Origin: Vicinamibacteraceae bacterium
Lineage (GTDB): Bacteria > Acidobacteriota > Thermoanaerobaculia > Multivoradales > Multivoraceae
Reading direction: 5' to 3'
Assembly: GCA_012270995.1 (NCBI GenBank)
Contig: JAAXHG010000051.1
Location: forward strand, 69,768-133,767
DNA: 64,000 nt
The notes under the pieces were generated by a model. It saw only the letters and a list, made by a program, of their open reading frames with translations, made no database searches and had not been told where the DNA came from. Below are positions 15,679 through 24,608 of the stretch, piece by piece. The position numbers and the translations under genes were made by a program. Every line of letters starts with the position of its first letter. Within the stretch, counting starts at the first letter, position 1.

Positions 15679-17748
15679 ATGTTCCGCTTCGGGATCGTTG
15701 CCCTCGCTGGATTGATCACGTCGCCGTGGCCGGCGCTGGAGGCGCAGGAAACCCACCCGTTCTCGGTCCACGACATGCTGGCGATGGACCGGCTCTCCGA
15801 CCCGCGGATGGCGCCGGACGGGTCGGCGGTCGCCTTCACGGTCCGGACAACGGATCTCGAGGCGAATCGCGCGCGGACGGACCTCTGGATCGCGGACTTC
15901 GACGGCTCGGAAGCGCGCCGTCTGACCACAAACGAGGCGGCCGATTCCCATCCGCGCTGGTCGCCCGACGGTCGGGACCTCTTCTTCCTTTCCACGCGCT
16001 CGGGGAGCTCGCAGGTTTGGCGGCTGCCCGTCTCCGGCGGCGAACCGCGCCAGGTGACCGACCTGCCGCTCGACGCGGGCAACCTGGTCGTATCGCCGGA
16101 CGGCCGCAGGCTCGCTCTGACGATGGACGTGTTCGTAGCTTGCGAGAGCCTCGCATGCACCGCCGAACGGCTGGAAGAGCGGGCGTCCGGGAAGACCACC
16201 GGCGTCGCCTACGACGACCTCTTCGTGCGCCATTGGGATGTCTGGAAGGACGGCCGGCGTTCGCACGTCTTCGTCCTGGAACTCGACGACTCGGGCGCTG
16301 CCGCCGGAGAACCGGTCGACCTGATGCCGGGCCTCGACCAGGACGCGCCGCCGAAGCCCTTCGGCGGCGCCGAGGAGATCGCGTTCGGGCAGGGCGGCGA
16401 CGCCGTCATCTTCGCCTCGCGGCTCGGCGGCACGGAGGAGGCGTGGTCGACGAACTTCGATCTCTATCTGGTGTCGGCGGACGGCAGTTCAGAGCCCGTC
16501 AACCTGACCGCCTCCAACGCGGCCTGGGACAGTCACCCCGTTCTTTCGCCGGACGGCGACACACTGGCTTGGGTGGCCATGGAACGTCCGGGATACGAGT
16601 CCGACCGGTTCCACGTCCGGCTGGCTCGCCTTGACGGTGCGCGGCTCGAGGACGAGAGGGCGTTGACCGCCGATTGGGACCGTTCCGTGTCGGGCCTCGC
16701 CTTCTCGGCTGACGGCGAGACGCTGTACGTCACCGCCGCCGACCTCGGCCAGCGGAGCCTGTTCGCCGTCGACGTGGCCGGCGGTGAGGTGACCCGGCTG
16801 CACGGCGACGGCTCGATCGCCGGCCTGGCGGTGTCGGAGGACCGGCTCGTGACCCTCCACAACGACCTGGCGGGCCCGTCGGAGCTCTACGTGAGCGCGC
16901 TGGACGGCAGCGGCAGGAAGCCGCTCACCGAGATCAACGCCGAGCAGCGGGCGGCGGCGCGGGTGGGCAGCTACGAGCAGTTCACGTTCGCCGGCTGGAA
17001 CGACGAGACGGTGCACGGCTACCTGGTGCGGCCGGTCGACTTCGACCCGGACCGCCGCTACCCGGTCGCCTTTCTGATCCACGGCGGCCCGCAGGGCTCC
17101 TTCGGCAACAGCTTCCACTACCGTTGGAACCCGCAGGCCTACGCCGGCGCGGGCTACGCCGCGGTGATGATCGACTTCCACGGCTCGGTCGGGTACGGGC
17201 AGGACTTCACCGACTCGATCCGCGGCGACTGGGGCGGCAAGCCGCTCGAGGATCTGCAGAAGGGACTCGCCGCGGCGCTCGACCGCTACCCGTTCCTCGA
17301 CGGCGACCGGGTGTGTGCGCTGGGCGCTTCCTACGGCGGCTACATGGTGAACTGGATCGCTGGGGCCTGGCCGGACCGGTTCCGTTGCCTGGTCAATCAC
17401 GACGGCGTGTTCGATCTGCGCTCGATGTACTACACGACGGAGGAGCTGTGGTTCGTCGAGTGGGATCACCTCGGGAGCTACTTCGCCAACGCGGACGGAT
17501 ACGAGCGCCACAATCCGGCAATGCTGGTGGACCGCTGGCAGACTCCGATGCTGGTGATCCACGGCGCGCTCGACTTTCGCGTTCCCGAGACCCAGGGGTT
17601 GGCGGCCTTCACGGCGCTCAAGCGCCGTGGCGTGCCCGCCCGGTTGCTCTACTTCCCGGACGAGAACCACTGGGTGCTCAATCCGGCGAACAGCGTTCAA
17701 TGGCACGAGGAGGTGCTGGGATGGCTCGCGCGCTGGCTCGAACCGTGA
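15679..17748 (+). CDS. S9-family serine peptidase (prolyl oligopeptidase/acylaminoacyl peptidase type)
   Basis: The protein has 689 residues from ATG 15679, with a signal peptide ending near PALEAQE. Residues 30-430 form a WD40-like propeller with Asp-Gly repeats (RMAPDGSAVAF, HPRWSPDGRDLFFL). The alpha/beta-hydrolase domain carries the nucleophile in GASYGGYMVNW, the acid in ALDFRVPETQG, and His in DENHWVL. It should cleave short periplasmic peptides from the N-terminus. Its 3' end overlaps the following methyltransferase ORF by 28 nt, so the two are co-transcribed. A TAGCCT element lies 11 nt before the ATG. Confidence 0.92.
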   Translation: MFRFGIVALAGLITSPWPALEAQETHPFSVHDMLAMDRLSDPRMAPDGSAVAFTVRTTDLEANRARTDLWIADFDGSEARRLTTNEAADSHPRWSPDGRDLFFLSTRSGSSQVWRLPVSGGEPRQVTDLPLDAGNLVVSPDGRRLALTMDVFVACESLACTAERLEERASGKTTGVAYDDLFVRHWDVWKDGRRSHVFVLELDDSGAAAGEPVDLMPGLDQDAPPKPFGGAEEIAFGQGGDAVIFASRLGGTEEAWSTNFDLYLVSADGSSEPVNLTASNAAWDSHPVLSPDGDTLAWVAMERPGYESDRFHVRLARLDGARLEDERALTADWDRSVSGLAFSADGETLYVTAADLGQRSLFAVDVAGGEVTRLHGDGSIAGLAVSEDRLVTLHNDLAGPSELYVSALDGSGRKPLTEINAEQRAAARVGSYEQFTFAGWNDETVHGYLVRPVDFDPDRRYPVAFLIHGGPQGSFGNSFHYRWNPQAYAGAGYAAVMIDFHGSVGYGQDFTDSIRGDWGGKPLEDLQKGLAAALDRYPFLDGDRVCALGASYGGYMVNWIAGAWPDRFRCLVNHDGVFDLRSMYYTTEELWFVEWDHLGSYFANADGYERHNPAMLVDRWQTPMLVIHGALDFRVPETQGLAAFTALKRRGVPARLLYFPDENHWVLNPANSVQWHEEVLGWLARWLEP

Positions 17749-18458
17749 CGCAGCCCGGGACTTGCGGACGGCAGGAAGCGAGCGTCGCGGTCGTCCTGCT
17801 GGCCGCGCTTGCGGTCTCGCTGTCGCCGGCAGCGGCCCAGACCGTCGACGAGCCGGGCAGCTACAAGGGCCGGAAGATCGCCGACGTCATGTCGTTCCGC
17901 GGCGCCGGATGGCTGGAGCGGGCGACGCGCATCGAAGAGGAGAACCCCGACGCGCTGATCGCGGCCCTGCCGATCGAGAAGGGGATGCTGGTCGTCGACA
18001 TCGGCTGCGGCTCGGGCTACTACGCACGCCGTCTGGCCGTTGAGGTCGGCCCCGAGGGCATGGTCCTGTGCAACGACATCCAGCCCCAGATGCTGCGCAT
18101 CGCATCGGAACTCGCGGCTCGGGAGGGGATCACGAACATCAGCACGGTGCTCGGCACGGAAGACGATCCGAAGCTGCCGGAGGGGGACGTCGACCTGATG
18201 CTCATCGTCGACGTGTACCACGAGTTCTCCCAGCCCGAGCCGATGCTCCATGCGATGCGGGAGGCGCTCGCGCCCGACGGCGTCATCGCCCTCGTCGAGT
18301 TCCGCCTGGAGGGCCGCAGCGCAGCCCACATCAAGCTCGACCACCGGATGTCGATCGAGCAGGTGATGAAGGAGTGGATCCCGGCTGGCTACGAGCTGGT
18401 CGAACGGATCGACTCGCTGCCGACCCAGCACCTGTTCCTGTTCCGCGCCGCCCGCTAG
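17721..18458 (+). CDS. Exported class I SAM-dependent methyltransferase
   Basis: The product is 245 residues long. ATG 17721 is preceded by GAGGAGG at good spacing; GTG 17745, forming GTGA with the peptidase stop, is an alternative. Either start yields an N-terminal hydrophobic segment (VAVVLLAALAVSLSPAAAQ) that looks like a cleaved signal peptide. The core has the SAM motif VVDIGCGSGYYARRL, an acidic motif II (LCNDIQPQML), and LMLIVDVYHEFSQPE. Methyltransferases of this sort are found exported in several Acidobacteriota/Planctomycetota, which is odd because SAM is cytoplasmic. The substrate is unknown. It is translationally coupled to the S9 peptidase. Confidence 0.8.
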   Translation: MARALARTVTQPGTCGRQEASVAVVLLAALAVSLSPAAAQTVDEPGSYKGRKIADVMSFRGAGWLERATRIEEENPDALIAALPIEKGMLVVDIGCGSGYYARRLAVEVGPEGMVLCNDIQPQMLRIASELAAREGITNISTVLGTEDDPKLPEGDVDLMLIVDVYHEFSQPEPMLHAMREALAPDGVIALVEFRLEGRSAAHIKLDHRMSIEQVMKEWIPAGYELVERIDSLPTQHLFLFRAAR

Positions 18459-18524
18459 CTAGCGCGCCAGACGTATCGGAAGCCGGCGCTTCGCGCCTGC
18501 CGACCCAGTTTCTGCCGCGCTAGC
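18458..18524. terminator. Palindromic region between converging methyltransferase and hemB genes
   Basis: An outer 9-bp inverted repeat, GCTAGCGCG (18458-18466) and CGCGCTAGC (18516-18524), encloses a small hairpin, GGCGC/TTC/GCGCC (18485-18497). It lies between two converging genes and probably acts as a bidirectional terminator, although no T-run is present. Confidence 0.5.
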
Positions 18525-18530
18525 TCGTCG

Positions 18531-19517
18531 CTAAGCGGAGCTGTCCAGGACCTCGGCGCAGCGTCGCGCGAAGTAGGTGAGGATCATGTCGGCGCCGGCC
18601 CGGCGGATGGCGGTCAGCGTTTCCAGCATCAGCGCGTCGCCGTCCATCCAGCCGTTCGCGGCGACCGCCTGGATCATCGCGTACTCGCCGCTCACCTGGT
18701 AGGCGGCGACCGGCAGGTCGACCGCCTCGCGGACGGCGCGGATCACGTCGAGGTAGGCGAGGGCGGGTTTGACCATGACGATGTCGGCGCCTTCCTCGAC
18801 GTCGAGCCGCGCCTCACGTACCGCTTCCCGCACGTTCGCCGGGTCCATCTGGTACGTCTTCTTGTCACCCGCGCGCGGCGCCGAGTCGAGGGCGTCCCGG
18901 AACGGGCCGTAGAAGTTCGAGGCGTACTTCGACGTGTAACTCAAGATGCCGACCTGGTCGTGTCCGGCGCCGTCGAGTGCGGTGCGGATCGCCCGCACCC
19001 GGCCGTCCATCATGTCCGAGGGAGCGATGACGTCGGCGCCGGCGTCGGCCTGGGACACCGCGGTGGCGGCGAGGATCTCGAGCGTCAGGTCGTTCACGAT
19101 CTCGCCGTCCTCGACCAGGCCGTCGTGGCCGTCGCTCGAGTACGGGTCCATCGCCACGTCGGTGATGACGAGCAGGTCCGGCAAGGCCGACTTGAGTTCA
19201 CGCACGGCGCGCTGGACCAGACCGTTCGGGTCCAGGGCGCCGCTGGCGGTGCGGTCCTTCAACTCGTCGTCCACGGCCGGGAACAGCGCCACGGCCGGCA
19301 CGCCGAGCGCGTGCGCGGCGCGACTCTCGGCGACCAGGCGGTCGATGCTCAGCCGCGCCTGACCCGGCATCGAGTCGATCGGTTCGGCCTCGTCGCTGCC
19401 CTCCATGACGAACAGCGGGTAGATCAGCCGGTCCGGTCCGAGGTCGGTCTCGCGGATCAGCGATCGGATCGCCGCCGAGCGGCGGTTGCGCCGGGGACGG
19501 ATGGGCATCGGCTGCAT
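18531..19517 (-). CDS. hemB: Delta-aminolevulinic acid dehydratase (porphobilinogen synthase)
   Basis: A 328-residue HemB that condenses two 5-aminolevulinate molecules to porphobilinogen in tetrapyrrole synthesis, in the cytoplasm. The two active-site lysines are in SYTSKYASNFYGPFRDA and IVMVKPALAYLDV. The metal region reads DVAMDPYSSDGHDGLVEDG, with no Cys triad, so this is the Mg-dependent type rather than the zinc type. The start may be ATG 19517 or ATG 19508. A -10-like TAGAAT lies about 9 nt before the first ATG without a Shine-Dalgarno, which suggests a leaderless message. It is divergent from the DUF4336 gene. Confidence 0.95.
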   Translation of the reverse strand: MQPMPIRPRRNRRSAAIRSLIRETDLGPDRLIYPLFVMEGSDEAEPIDSMPGQARLSIDRLVAESRAAHALGVPAVALFPAVDDELKDRTASGALDPNGLVQRAVRELKSALPDLLVITDVAMDPYSSDGHDGLVEDGEIVNDLTLEILAATAVSQADAGADVIAPSDMMDGRVRAIRTALDGAGHDQVGILSYTSKYASNFYGPFRDALDSAPRAGDKKTYQMDPANVREAVREARLDVEEGADIVMVKPALAYLDVIRAVREAVDLPVAAYQVSGEYAMIQAVAANGWMDGDALMLETLTAIRRAGADMILTYFARRCAEVLDSSA

Positions 19518-19585
19518 GGCCGGGGGATTCTACGCGCATGGACCTGGCCGGGAGGCGGTTCCATCCGACTCCTATACTTGCGTGG

Positions 19586-20320
19586 ATGGGTCTTCAGGAG
19601 ATCTGCCCCGGCGTCTGGTCCGCCGAGCATCGCCAGAAATTCGGGTTGGGTTTCGTGGTGCCGTGCCGGATGACCGTCGTGCGGCTGGCCTCAGGAGGGC
19701 TTTGGATTCACTCGGCGGGACCGATGGACGAGGCGTTGGCGGCCGAGATCGGAGAGCTGGGCCCCGTGGAGTACCTCGTTGCGCCGAACCTGTTCCATCA
19801 CCTGCACCTGCCGGCGGCGGTCGAACGATTCCCGGAGGCGGAGGTTCACGCGGCGCCGGGACTCGAAAGGAAGCGCCCGGACGTGACGTTCGCCGGGACG
19901 CTGGGGGTCGCCGCTCCCTGGGGCGACGAACTCCAGCCGATCCCCATCGAGGGCATGCCGACGTTCAAGGAGGTCGTCTTCGTCCATCGTCCGAGCGGTT
20001 CGCTGCTGGTTGCGGATCTCCTCTTCAACCTCAGGCGGCGGCTGGGGCCGGCGGTCATGACGTACATGCGGCTGACCGGGGGCTACGGCCGGGTGGCCCA
20101 GAGCCGGGTCTTCCGACTGGCGGTGCGGGACCGGCCCGCGGCCGCGGCAAGCTGTCTCCGCATGCTCTGTTGTCCGTTCGACCGCCTCGTCCCGTGCCAC
20201 GGCGAGATCGTCGAACGCGGCGCGAAGCGGCAGGTCGAGGAAGCGCTTTCCTGGCTCCTGCGGGACCTGGAGCGGCCGCCCGATGCGCAGCCAGTCAACG
20301 TCGCGGTGCCCGAGGTCTGA
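19586..20320 (+). CDS. DUF4336 protein, metallo-beta-lactamase-like fold
   Basis: The protein has 244 residues from ATG 19586 (MGLQEICPGVWSAE). ATG 19538 is an alternative but lies upstream of a TATACT -10-like box at 19573-19578, which ends 7 nt before 19586. Typical DUF4336 features are LWIHSAGPMD, YLVAPNLFHHLHL and, near the end, LVPCHGEIVERGAK. The fold is that of the metallo-hydrolases, but the classical HxHxDH motif is reduced to NLFHHLHL, so catalysis is uncertain. The CoA-transferase gene follows after 9 nt in the same direction. Confidence 0.75.
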   Translation: MGLQEICPGVWSAEHRQKFGLGFVVPCRMTVVRLASGGLWIHSAGPMDEALAAEIGELGPVEYLVAPNLFHHLHLPAAVERFPEAEVHAAPGLERKRPDVTFAGTLGVAAPWGDELQPIPIEGMPTFKEVVFVHRPSGSLLVADLLFNLRRRLGPAVMTYMRLTGGYGRVAQSRVFRLAVRDRPAAAASCLRMLCCPFDRLVPCHGEIVERGAKRQVEEALSWLLRDLERPPDAQPVNVAVPEV

Positions 20321-20329
20321 GTCCGGCTC

Positions 20330-21508
20330 ATGTCACTCCCCCTGGCGGACCTGCGGGTCCTCGATCTGACGATTGCCCGTGCCGGGCCGACCGCGGTGCG
20401 GCAACTCGCGGACTGGGGCGCCGACGTCGTGCGAATCGAGCGCCCGCCGGCGCCCGGCAAGGACATCGGCATCTCCCGCCGGCTCGGCCACGACTACCAG
20501 AACCTCCACCGCAACAAGCGCTGCCTGACGCTGGATCTCAAGAAGGACGAAGGCCGCGAGGTGCTGCTGCGCCTGGCCCGCGACGCGGACGTGCTGGTCG
20601 AGAACTACCGCGCCGACGTGAAGCACCGGCTCGGCTTCGACTACGAAACGGTGCGGGCCATCAATCCGCGGATCGTGTACGCCAGCGTGTCCGGTTTCGG
20701 CCAGACGGGGCCGTACCGGGACCGGGGCGGCGTCGACCAGATCGCCCAGGGTCTGGGGGGGCTGATGTCGGTGACGGGGCTGCCCGGCCAGGGTCCGGTG
20801 AGAGTGGGCACGGCGATCTCGGACCTGGCGGCCGGTCTCTACCTCGCCTTCGGCATCATGGCGGCCCTCCGCGAGCGCGAGCGGTCGGGCCAGGGGCAGT
20901 GGGTGACGACCTCGCTGCTCGAGGCGATGATTGGCATGCTTGACTTCCAGGCCGCGCGCTACCTGGTGGAGGGCGAAGTCCCCGGCCAGCAGGGCAACCA
21001 TCACCCGACGATCGCGCCGATGGGGACCTTCCCGGCGGCCGATGGCTGGGTGAACATTGCGGCTACGAGTGGCAAGCACTTTCGCGGCATGTGCAAGGCC
21101 CTCGGCGGCGAGGAGCTGCTCGAGCGACCGGAGTACAGGAACTCCGCCGGTCGCGTCGCCAACCGCGCGCGGCTCGAGGAGGAGGTTGCCGAGTTGACGC
21201 GGCGCTTTGAGGTGGAGGAGATCGTCCGGCGCCTGAACGACGCCGGCCTGCCGTGCGGCCCGGTCTACGACCTGGGCCAGACCTTCGCCGACCCCCAGGT
21301 CCAGCACTCAGGGATTGCGGTGCCGCTGGAACATCCGGACCTCGGCCCGGTGCGGCTCGTGGGCCAGCCGGTCCAGCTCCGGCGGACGCCCTTCGAGCTG
21401 AGGAGCCGGGCGCCCGGTCTGGGCGAGCATAGCGACGAGATCCTCGCCGAGGCCGGCCTCGGCAGCTCGGAGATCGAGGCGCTTCGGGCGAGTGGGGTCA
21501 TCTCTTGA
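20330..21508 (+). CDS. Family III CoA-transferase (CaiB/BaiF type)
   Basis: This 392-residue cytoplasmic enzyme belongs to the formyl-CoA transferase/CaiB family. It should move CoA between carboxylic acids via an Asp-bound anhydride; Asp165 in VGTAISDLAAGLY is in the right place. Other family marks are LADWGADVVRIERP, VLVENYRADV and SGFGQTGPYRDRGG. The crotonase gene follows 34 nt downstream, so the pair probably activates and processes a carboxylic acid. The donor and acceptor cannot be read from sequence. Confidence 0.9.
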   Translation: MSLPLADLRVLDLTIARAGPTAVRQLADWGADVVRIERPPAPGKDIGISRRLGHDYQNLHRNKRCLTLDLKKDEGREVLLRLARDADVLVENYRADVKHRLGFDYETVRAINPRIVYASVSGFGQTGPYRDRGGVDQIAQGLGGLMSVTGLPGQGPVRVGTAISDLAAGLYLAFGIMAALRERERSGQGQWVTTSLLEAMIGMLDFQAARYLVEGEVPGQQGNHHPTIAPMGTFPAADGWVNIAATSGKHFRGMCKALGGEELLERPEYRNSAGRVANRARLEEEVAELTRRFEVEEIVRRLNDAGLPCGPVYDLGQTFADPQVQHSGIAVPLEHPDLGPVRLVGQPVQLRRTPFELRSRAPGLGEHSDEILAEAGLGSSEIEALRASGVIS

Positions 21509-21542
21509 GCGCGGGAAGCGCTTGGACCGGGGGAGCGGAACG

Positions 21543-22379
21543 ATGAGTGCGGACGCGGGACTTGACGTGGCGGCCGCGACGGCCATCGAACTGCCGACGA
21601 CGAAGATCAGGGCAAGCATCGAGGACGGCGTCGGCTGGCTCACCTACAACAACCCGGAGCGGCGAAACGCGCTCTCGTTCGAGATGCAGGTGGCGCAGGC
21701 GGAGGTCCTGCGCCGGTTCCAGGAAGACGACGCGGTGCGGGTCGTCGTGCTGCATGGAGCGGGTGACCGGGCCTTCGTCTCGGGCGCCGACATCTCCGAG
21801 TTCGAGAAGCTGCGGACGACCGTCGAGGCGCGCGAGCGCTACGACCAGGCCGGCCGCGAGACCGGCCGGGCCTTCGCCGCGCTGGAGAAGCCGCTGATCG
21901 CGATGATCCGCGGCTACTGCCTTGGCGGCGGTCTGGCAACCGCGCTCAACGCGGACCTGCGCATCGCCTCGGAGGACTCGCTGTTCGGGATCCCGGCCGG
22001 CCGCCTGGGCGTGGGCTACGGTTTCGCCGGGATCAAGGTGCTCGTCGATCTCGTCGGGCCGTCCCGCACCAGCGAGATCCTGCTGACGGCGCGGCGGATA
22101 GGCGCCGCCGAGGCGCTGCACATGGGGCTGATCGACCGGGTGACTGCCGCCTTTGACCTCGAGGACACCGTCCGCGATCTGGCCGGCAGGATGGCGGCCA
22201 ACGCCCCGCTGACCCTCCGCGCCGCCAAGTTCGCGATCAAGCAGGCGACGAAGGACCCGGAACGCCGCGACCTGGACCGGGTCGAGCAGCTCGTCGAGGC
22301 CTGCTTCCGCTCCGACGACTACGTCGAGGGTCGCAAGGCCTTCCTCGAGAAGCGGCCGCCGCGGTTCCGGGGGCGGTGA
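21543..22379 (+). CDS. Crotonase-superfamily (enoyl-CoA hydratase/isomerase) protein lacking both classical catalytic Glu
   Basis: The product has 278 residues from ATG 21543. It has crotonase-fold signatures: the oxyanion-hole segment AFVSGADISEF and GYCLGGGLATALNADLRIAS, then SLFGIPAGRLGVGYG. Aligned with classical crotonase, the two catalytic glutamates (Glu144 and Glu164 of the rat enzyme) correspond to Ala132 and Ala152 here. It may be an isomerase, hydrolase or other crotonase-type enzyme rather than a hydratase. Its stop overlaps the next gene's GTG start (GTGA), so CoA-transferase, crotonase and ABC ATPase form one operon. Confidence 0.88.
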   Translation: MSADAGLDVAAATAIELPTTKIRASIEDGVGWLTYNNPERRNALSFEMQVAQAEVLRRFQEDDAVRVVVLHGAGDRAFVSGADISEFEKLRTTVEARERYDQAGRETGRAFAALEKPLIAMIRGYCLGGGLATALNADLRIASEDSLFGIPAGRLGVGYGFAGIKVLVDLVGPSRTSEILLTARRIGAAEALHMGLIDRVTAAFDLEDTVRDLAGRMAANAPLTLRAAKFAIKQATKDPERRDLDRVEQLVEACFRSDDYVEGRKAFLEKRPPRFRGR

Positions 22380-23281
22380 CGAGCCCCCCGCCGGCGAGGC
22401 GCGGGCGGAATCAAGGCATGGCTACCTGTAACTGCTCTGCCGGGCGTCCCGCCCGCGAAGTGCGGCCCGCAGGCATGGCGGCGGCGACGGACGGGGCGCT
22501 GCTTGAGCTTGCCGATGTCACCGTCGTGCGCGGCGGGCGTCGCGCCCTGGACGGCGTGACGCTCACGATTCCGCGCGGCCGGAACACGGCGGTGCTGGGA
22601 CCCAACGGGGCCGGCAAATCGACCCTGCTGCGGATGCTGAACGGCGAGTTCTTCCCGCTTCGCCGGCCCGGCGTCCGGATGCGGCTGCTGGGCCGGGACC
22701 GGTGGAACGTGTTCGACGTGCGCCGGCAGCTCGGCGTCGTGTCGCACGAACTGCAGGCGACGCACCACGGCTGGCTCTCGGGCCTGGACGTGGTGTGTTC
22801 GGGCTTCTTCGCCAGCGTCGGCGTCTACCGGCACCAGGGGTTGACGGACGCGCAGCGCCGCAGGGCCGAGGCGGCGGCAGGAAGCCAGGGCGCGGGCGAC
22901 CTGCTGGAGCGTCGCTTCGACACGCTGTCCTCCGGTGAGCAGCGCCGCCTGCTGCTGGCCCGCGCCCTGGTCCACGAGCCGCATACCCTCCTGCTCGACG
23001 AGCCGGCGACCGGCCTCGACCTCAAGGCCGCGTTCGGGCTGATGGAGCGGTTGCGTGCCCTTGCGGCGGCCGGCACGACGCTGATCATCGTCACCCACCA
23101 CGTCGACCAGATTCCGCCGGAGGTCGAGCGGGTCGTGCTGCTCAAAGCAGGCAGTGTGTTCGCGGACGGGCCGAAGGAGGAAGTCATGACGAGCCCGACA
23201 CTTTCCGAGCTGTTCGAGGTCGGCGTCGAGATAGTGGAACGGAGCGGCTGGTTCCAGGTGCTGCCCGCGCGGTTGCAGTAG
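22376..23281 (+). CDS. ABC transporter ATP-binding protein
   Basis: The frame starts at GTG 22376 (GTGA overlap with the crotonase stop), giving 301 residues; later ATGs at 22418 and 22475 would trim a Cys/Pro-rich lead and leave the domain intact. Walker A is GPNGAGKST, the signature LSSGEQRR, Walker B TLLLDEPATGLD and the H-loop IVTHH. The layout resembles stand-alone YlmA/ModF-type ATPases, and no permease gene is adjacent. The transported substrate, or a non-transport role, is unknown. Confidence 0.88.
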   Translation: MTSPPPARRGRNQGMATCNCSAGRPAREVRPAGMAAATDGALLELADVTVVRGGRRALDGVTLTIPRGRNTAVLGPNGAGKSTLLRMLNGEFFPLRRPGVRMRLLGRDRWNVFDVRRQLGVVSHELQATHHGWLSGLDVVCSGFFASVGVYRHQGLTDAQRRRAEAAAGSQGAGDLLERRFDTLSSGEQRRLLLARALVHEPHTLLLDEPATGLDLKAAFGLMERLRALAAAGTTLIIVTHHVDQIPPEVERVVLLKAGSVFADGPKEEVMTSPTLSELFEVGVEIVERSGWFQVLPARLQ

Positions 23282-23475
23282 TGAAGCAAGCCTCGCCGAT
23301 GCGTGTCTCTGGGTGCGCGGAGCCGCCATCCGTGCTCCCGATGACGGGCGTACGGCCTGGTTCACAGGTGGTGCGGATCGTGCCACCAGGATTCTGGTCC
23401 GCAGCCCCGCGGGCTAGGAAGCGCGCCGACCGCAGGCCGGCGCCTTCACCCTCCGCCCGCGCTACGATGCCGGCA

Positions 23476-24522
23476 ATGCGCGCCCGACTGTCCACCATCG
23501 CGACTGCCGCGGCGTTCCTCGCCGTCACCGTACCGCTCGCCGCCGCCGACAGCCCGGGCTGTTCCTCCTCCGCCGGCATCGCATCGGCTGCCACGCCCGG
23601 CACAAGCGTCGACCTGGAACTCGCCCACGACGGCCTGATTCGCAGCTACCGCCTCCACCTGCCAGCCCGCTACGACGGCGCCTCCCCGGCGCCGCTCTGG
23701 TTGCACGTACACGGCTACACCGGCAGCGCCCGGCACAGCGACGGCTGGACGGGCCTTTCCGAGCTCTCCAACCGCGAGGGCTTCGTGCTCGTGTTCCCGC
23801 AGGGAACGTCGTTCGAGGCGGCACTCGGTGACGCGGCGGGGGGACGGACGGCCACGATCACGTCCTGGAACGATCAGGCCTGCAGCGCACCGCTCCAGCT
23901 GGAAGCGCCGGCCTGCCGGGAGGACGCGGATCCGTACCCCTGCCCGCCGGAGTGCGGGACCTGCGGGCCGTGCAACTGGTGCTCGTGCCACGACGATGTC
24001 GGCTACATCGCCGCCCTGATCGACCACCTCGCGGCGCAGCTCTGCATCGACACGGACAGCGTCTTCGCCTCCGGCTACAGCAACGGCGGCATGTTCGTCC
24101 ACCGGCTTGGCTGCGCCCTCGGCGACCGCTTGGCCGCGGTCGCTCCGATGCACGGCTATCTGGCGCGCGGCTTCAACTGCGCGGCCGAGGCGCCCGGCCC
24201 GTCGATGCTGCTGGTCGGCGGCACGGCGGACCGCACGGTGCCGATCGACGGTTCGTTCGCCAGCGACGGCTACATCTACACGTCGCAACGTGGCGTGGCG
24301 GAGACTTGGGCCGAGGCGCAATCCTGCTCCGCCGAACCGGTCGCGGTCGAGACGCCTTGGGACGGCCGGCGGCAACTGAGTTGCGTCGAGCAGGCCGGCT
24401 GCTCCGGAGGCCGTGCGGTCCGGAGCTGTTCCTGGGACGGTGCTCACGTCTGGCCGCGCGACGCGGCCGGCAACTTCGGCGGCGAGCTGTTGTGGGACTT
24501 CTTTAGCGCGTCCGAGCGCTAG
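23476..24522 (+). CDS. Secreted polyhydroxybutyrate-depolymerase/feruloyl-esterase-like hydrolase (LpqC family)
   Basis: A 348-residue exported alpha/beta hydrolase. ATG 23476 follows a TACGAT -10-like box by 7 nt; ATG 23467 overlaps that box. The signal peptide is MRARLSTIATAAAFLAVTVP. Family marks are the oxyanion motif LHVHGYTGSA, nucleophile GYSNGGMF, acid TADRTVPIDG and His DGAHVWP. A Cys-rich insert (CPPECGTCGPCNWCSCHDD) with about eight Cys follows a predicted SWNDQAC segment and is probably disulfide-bonded. It likely cleaves polyester or aryl esters outside the cytoplasm. Confidence 0.85.
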   Translation: MRARLSTIATAAAFLAVTVPLAAADSPGCSSSAGIASAATPGTSVDLELAHDGLIRSYRLHLPARYDGASPAPLWLHVHGYTGSARHSDGWTGLSELSNREGFVLVFPQGTSFEAALGDAAGGRTATITSWNDQACSAPLQLEAPACREDADPYPCPPECGTCGPCNWCSCHDDVGYIAALIDHLAAQLCIDTDSVFASGYSNGGMFVHRLGCALGDRLAAVAPMHGYLARGFNCAAEAPGPSMLLVGGTADRTVPIDGSFASDGYIYTSQRGVAETWAEAQSCSAEPVAVETPWDGRRQLSCVEQAGCSGGRAVRSCSWDGAHVWPRDAAGNFGGELLWDFFSASER

Positions 24523-24608
24523 CGCCCCGAAACCCCTCGCAGGCTCGGTGTTTCGGCCCATCCCGTCCTCACCCTGGAACTTGCCCCGTGGCACTCAGTC
24601 GTAGCGTT

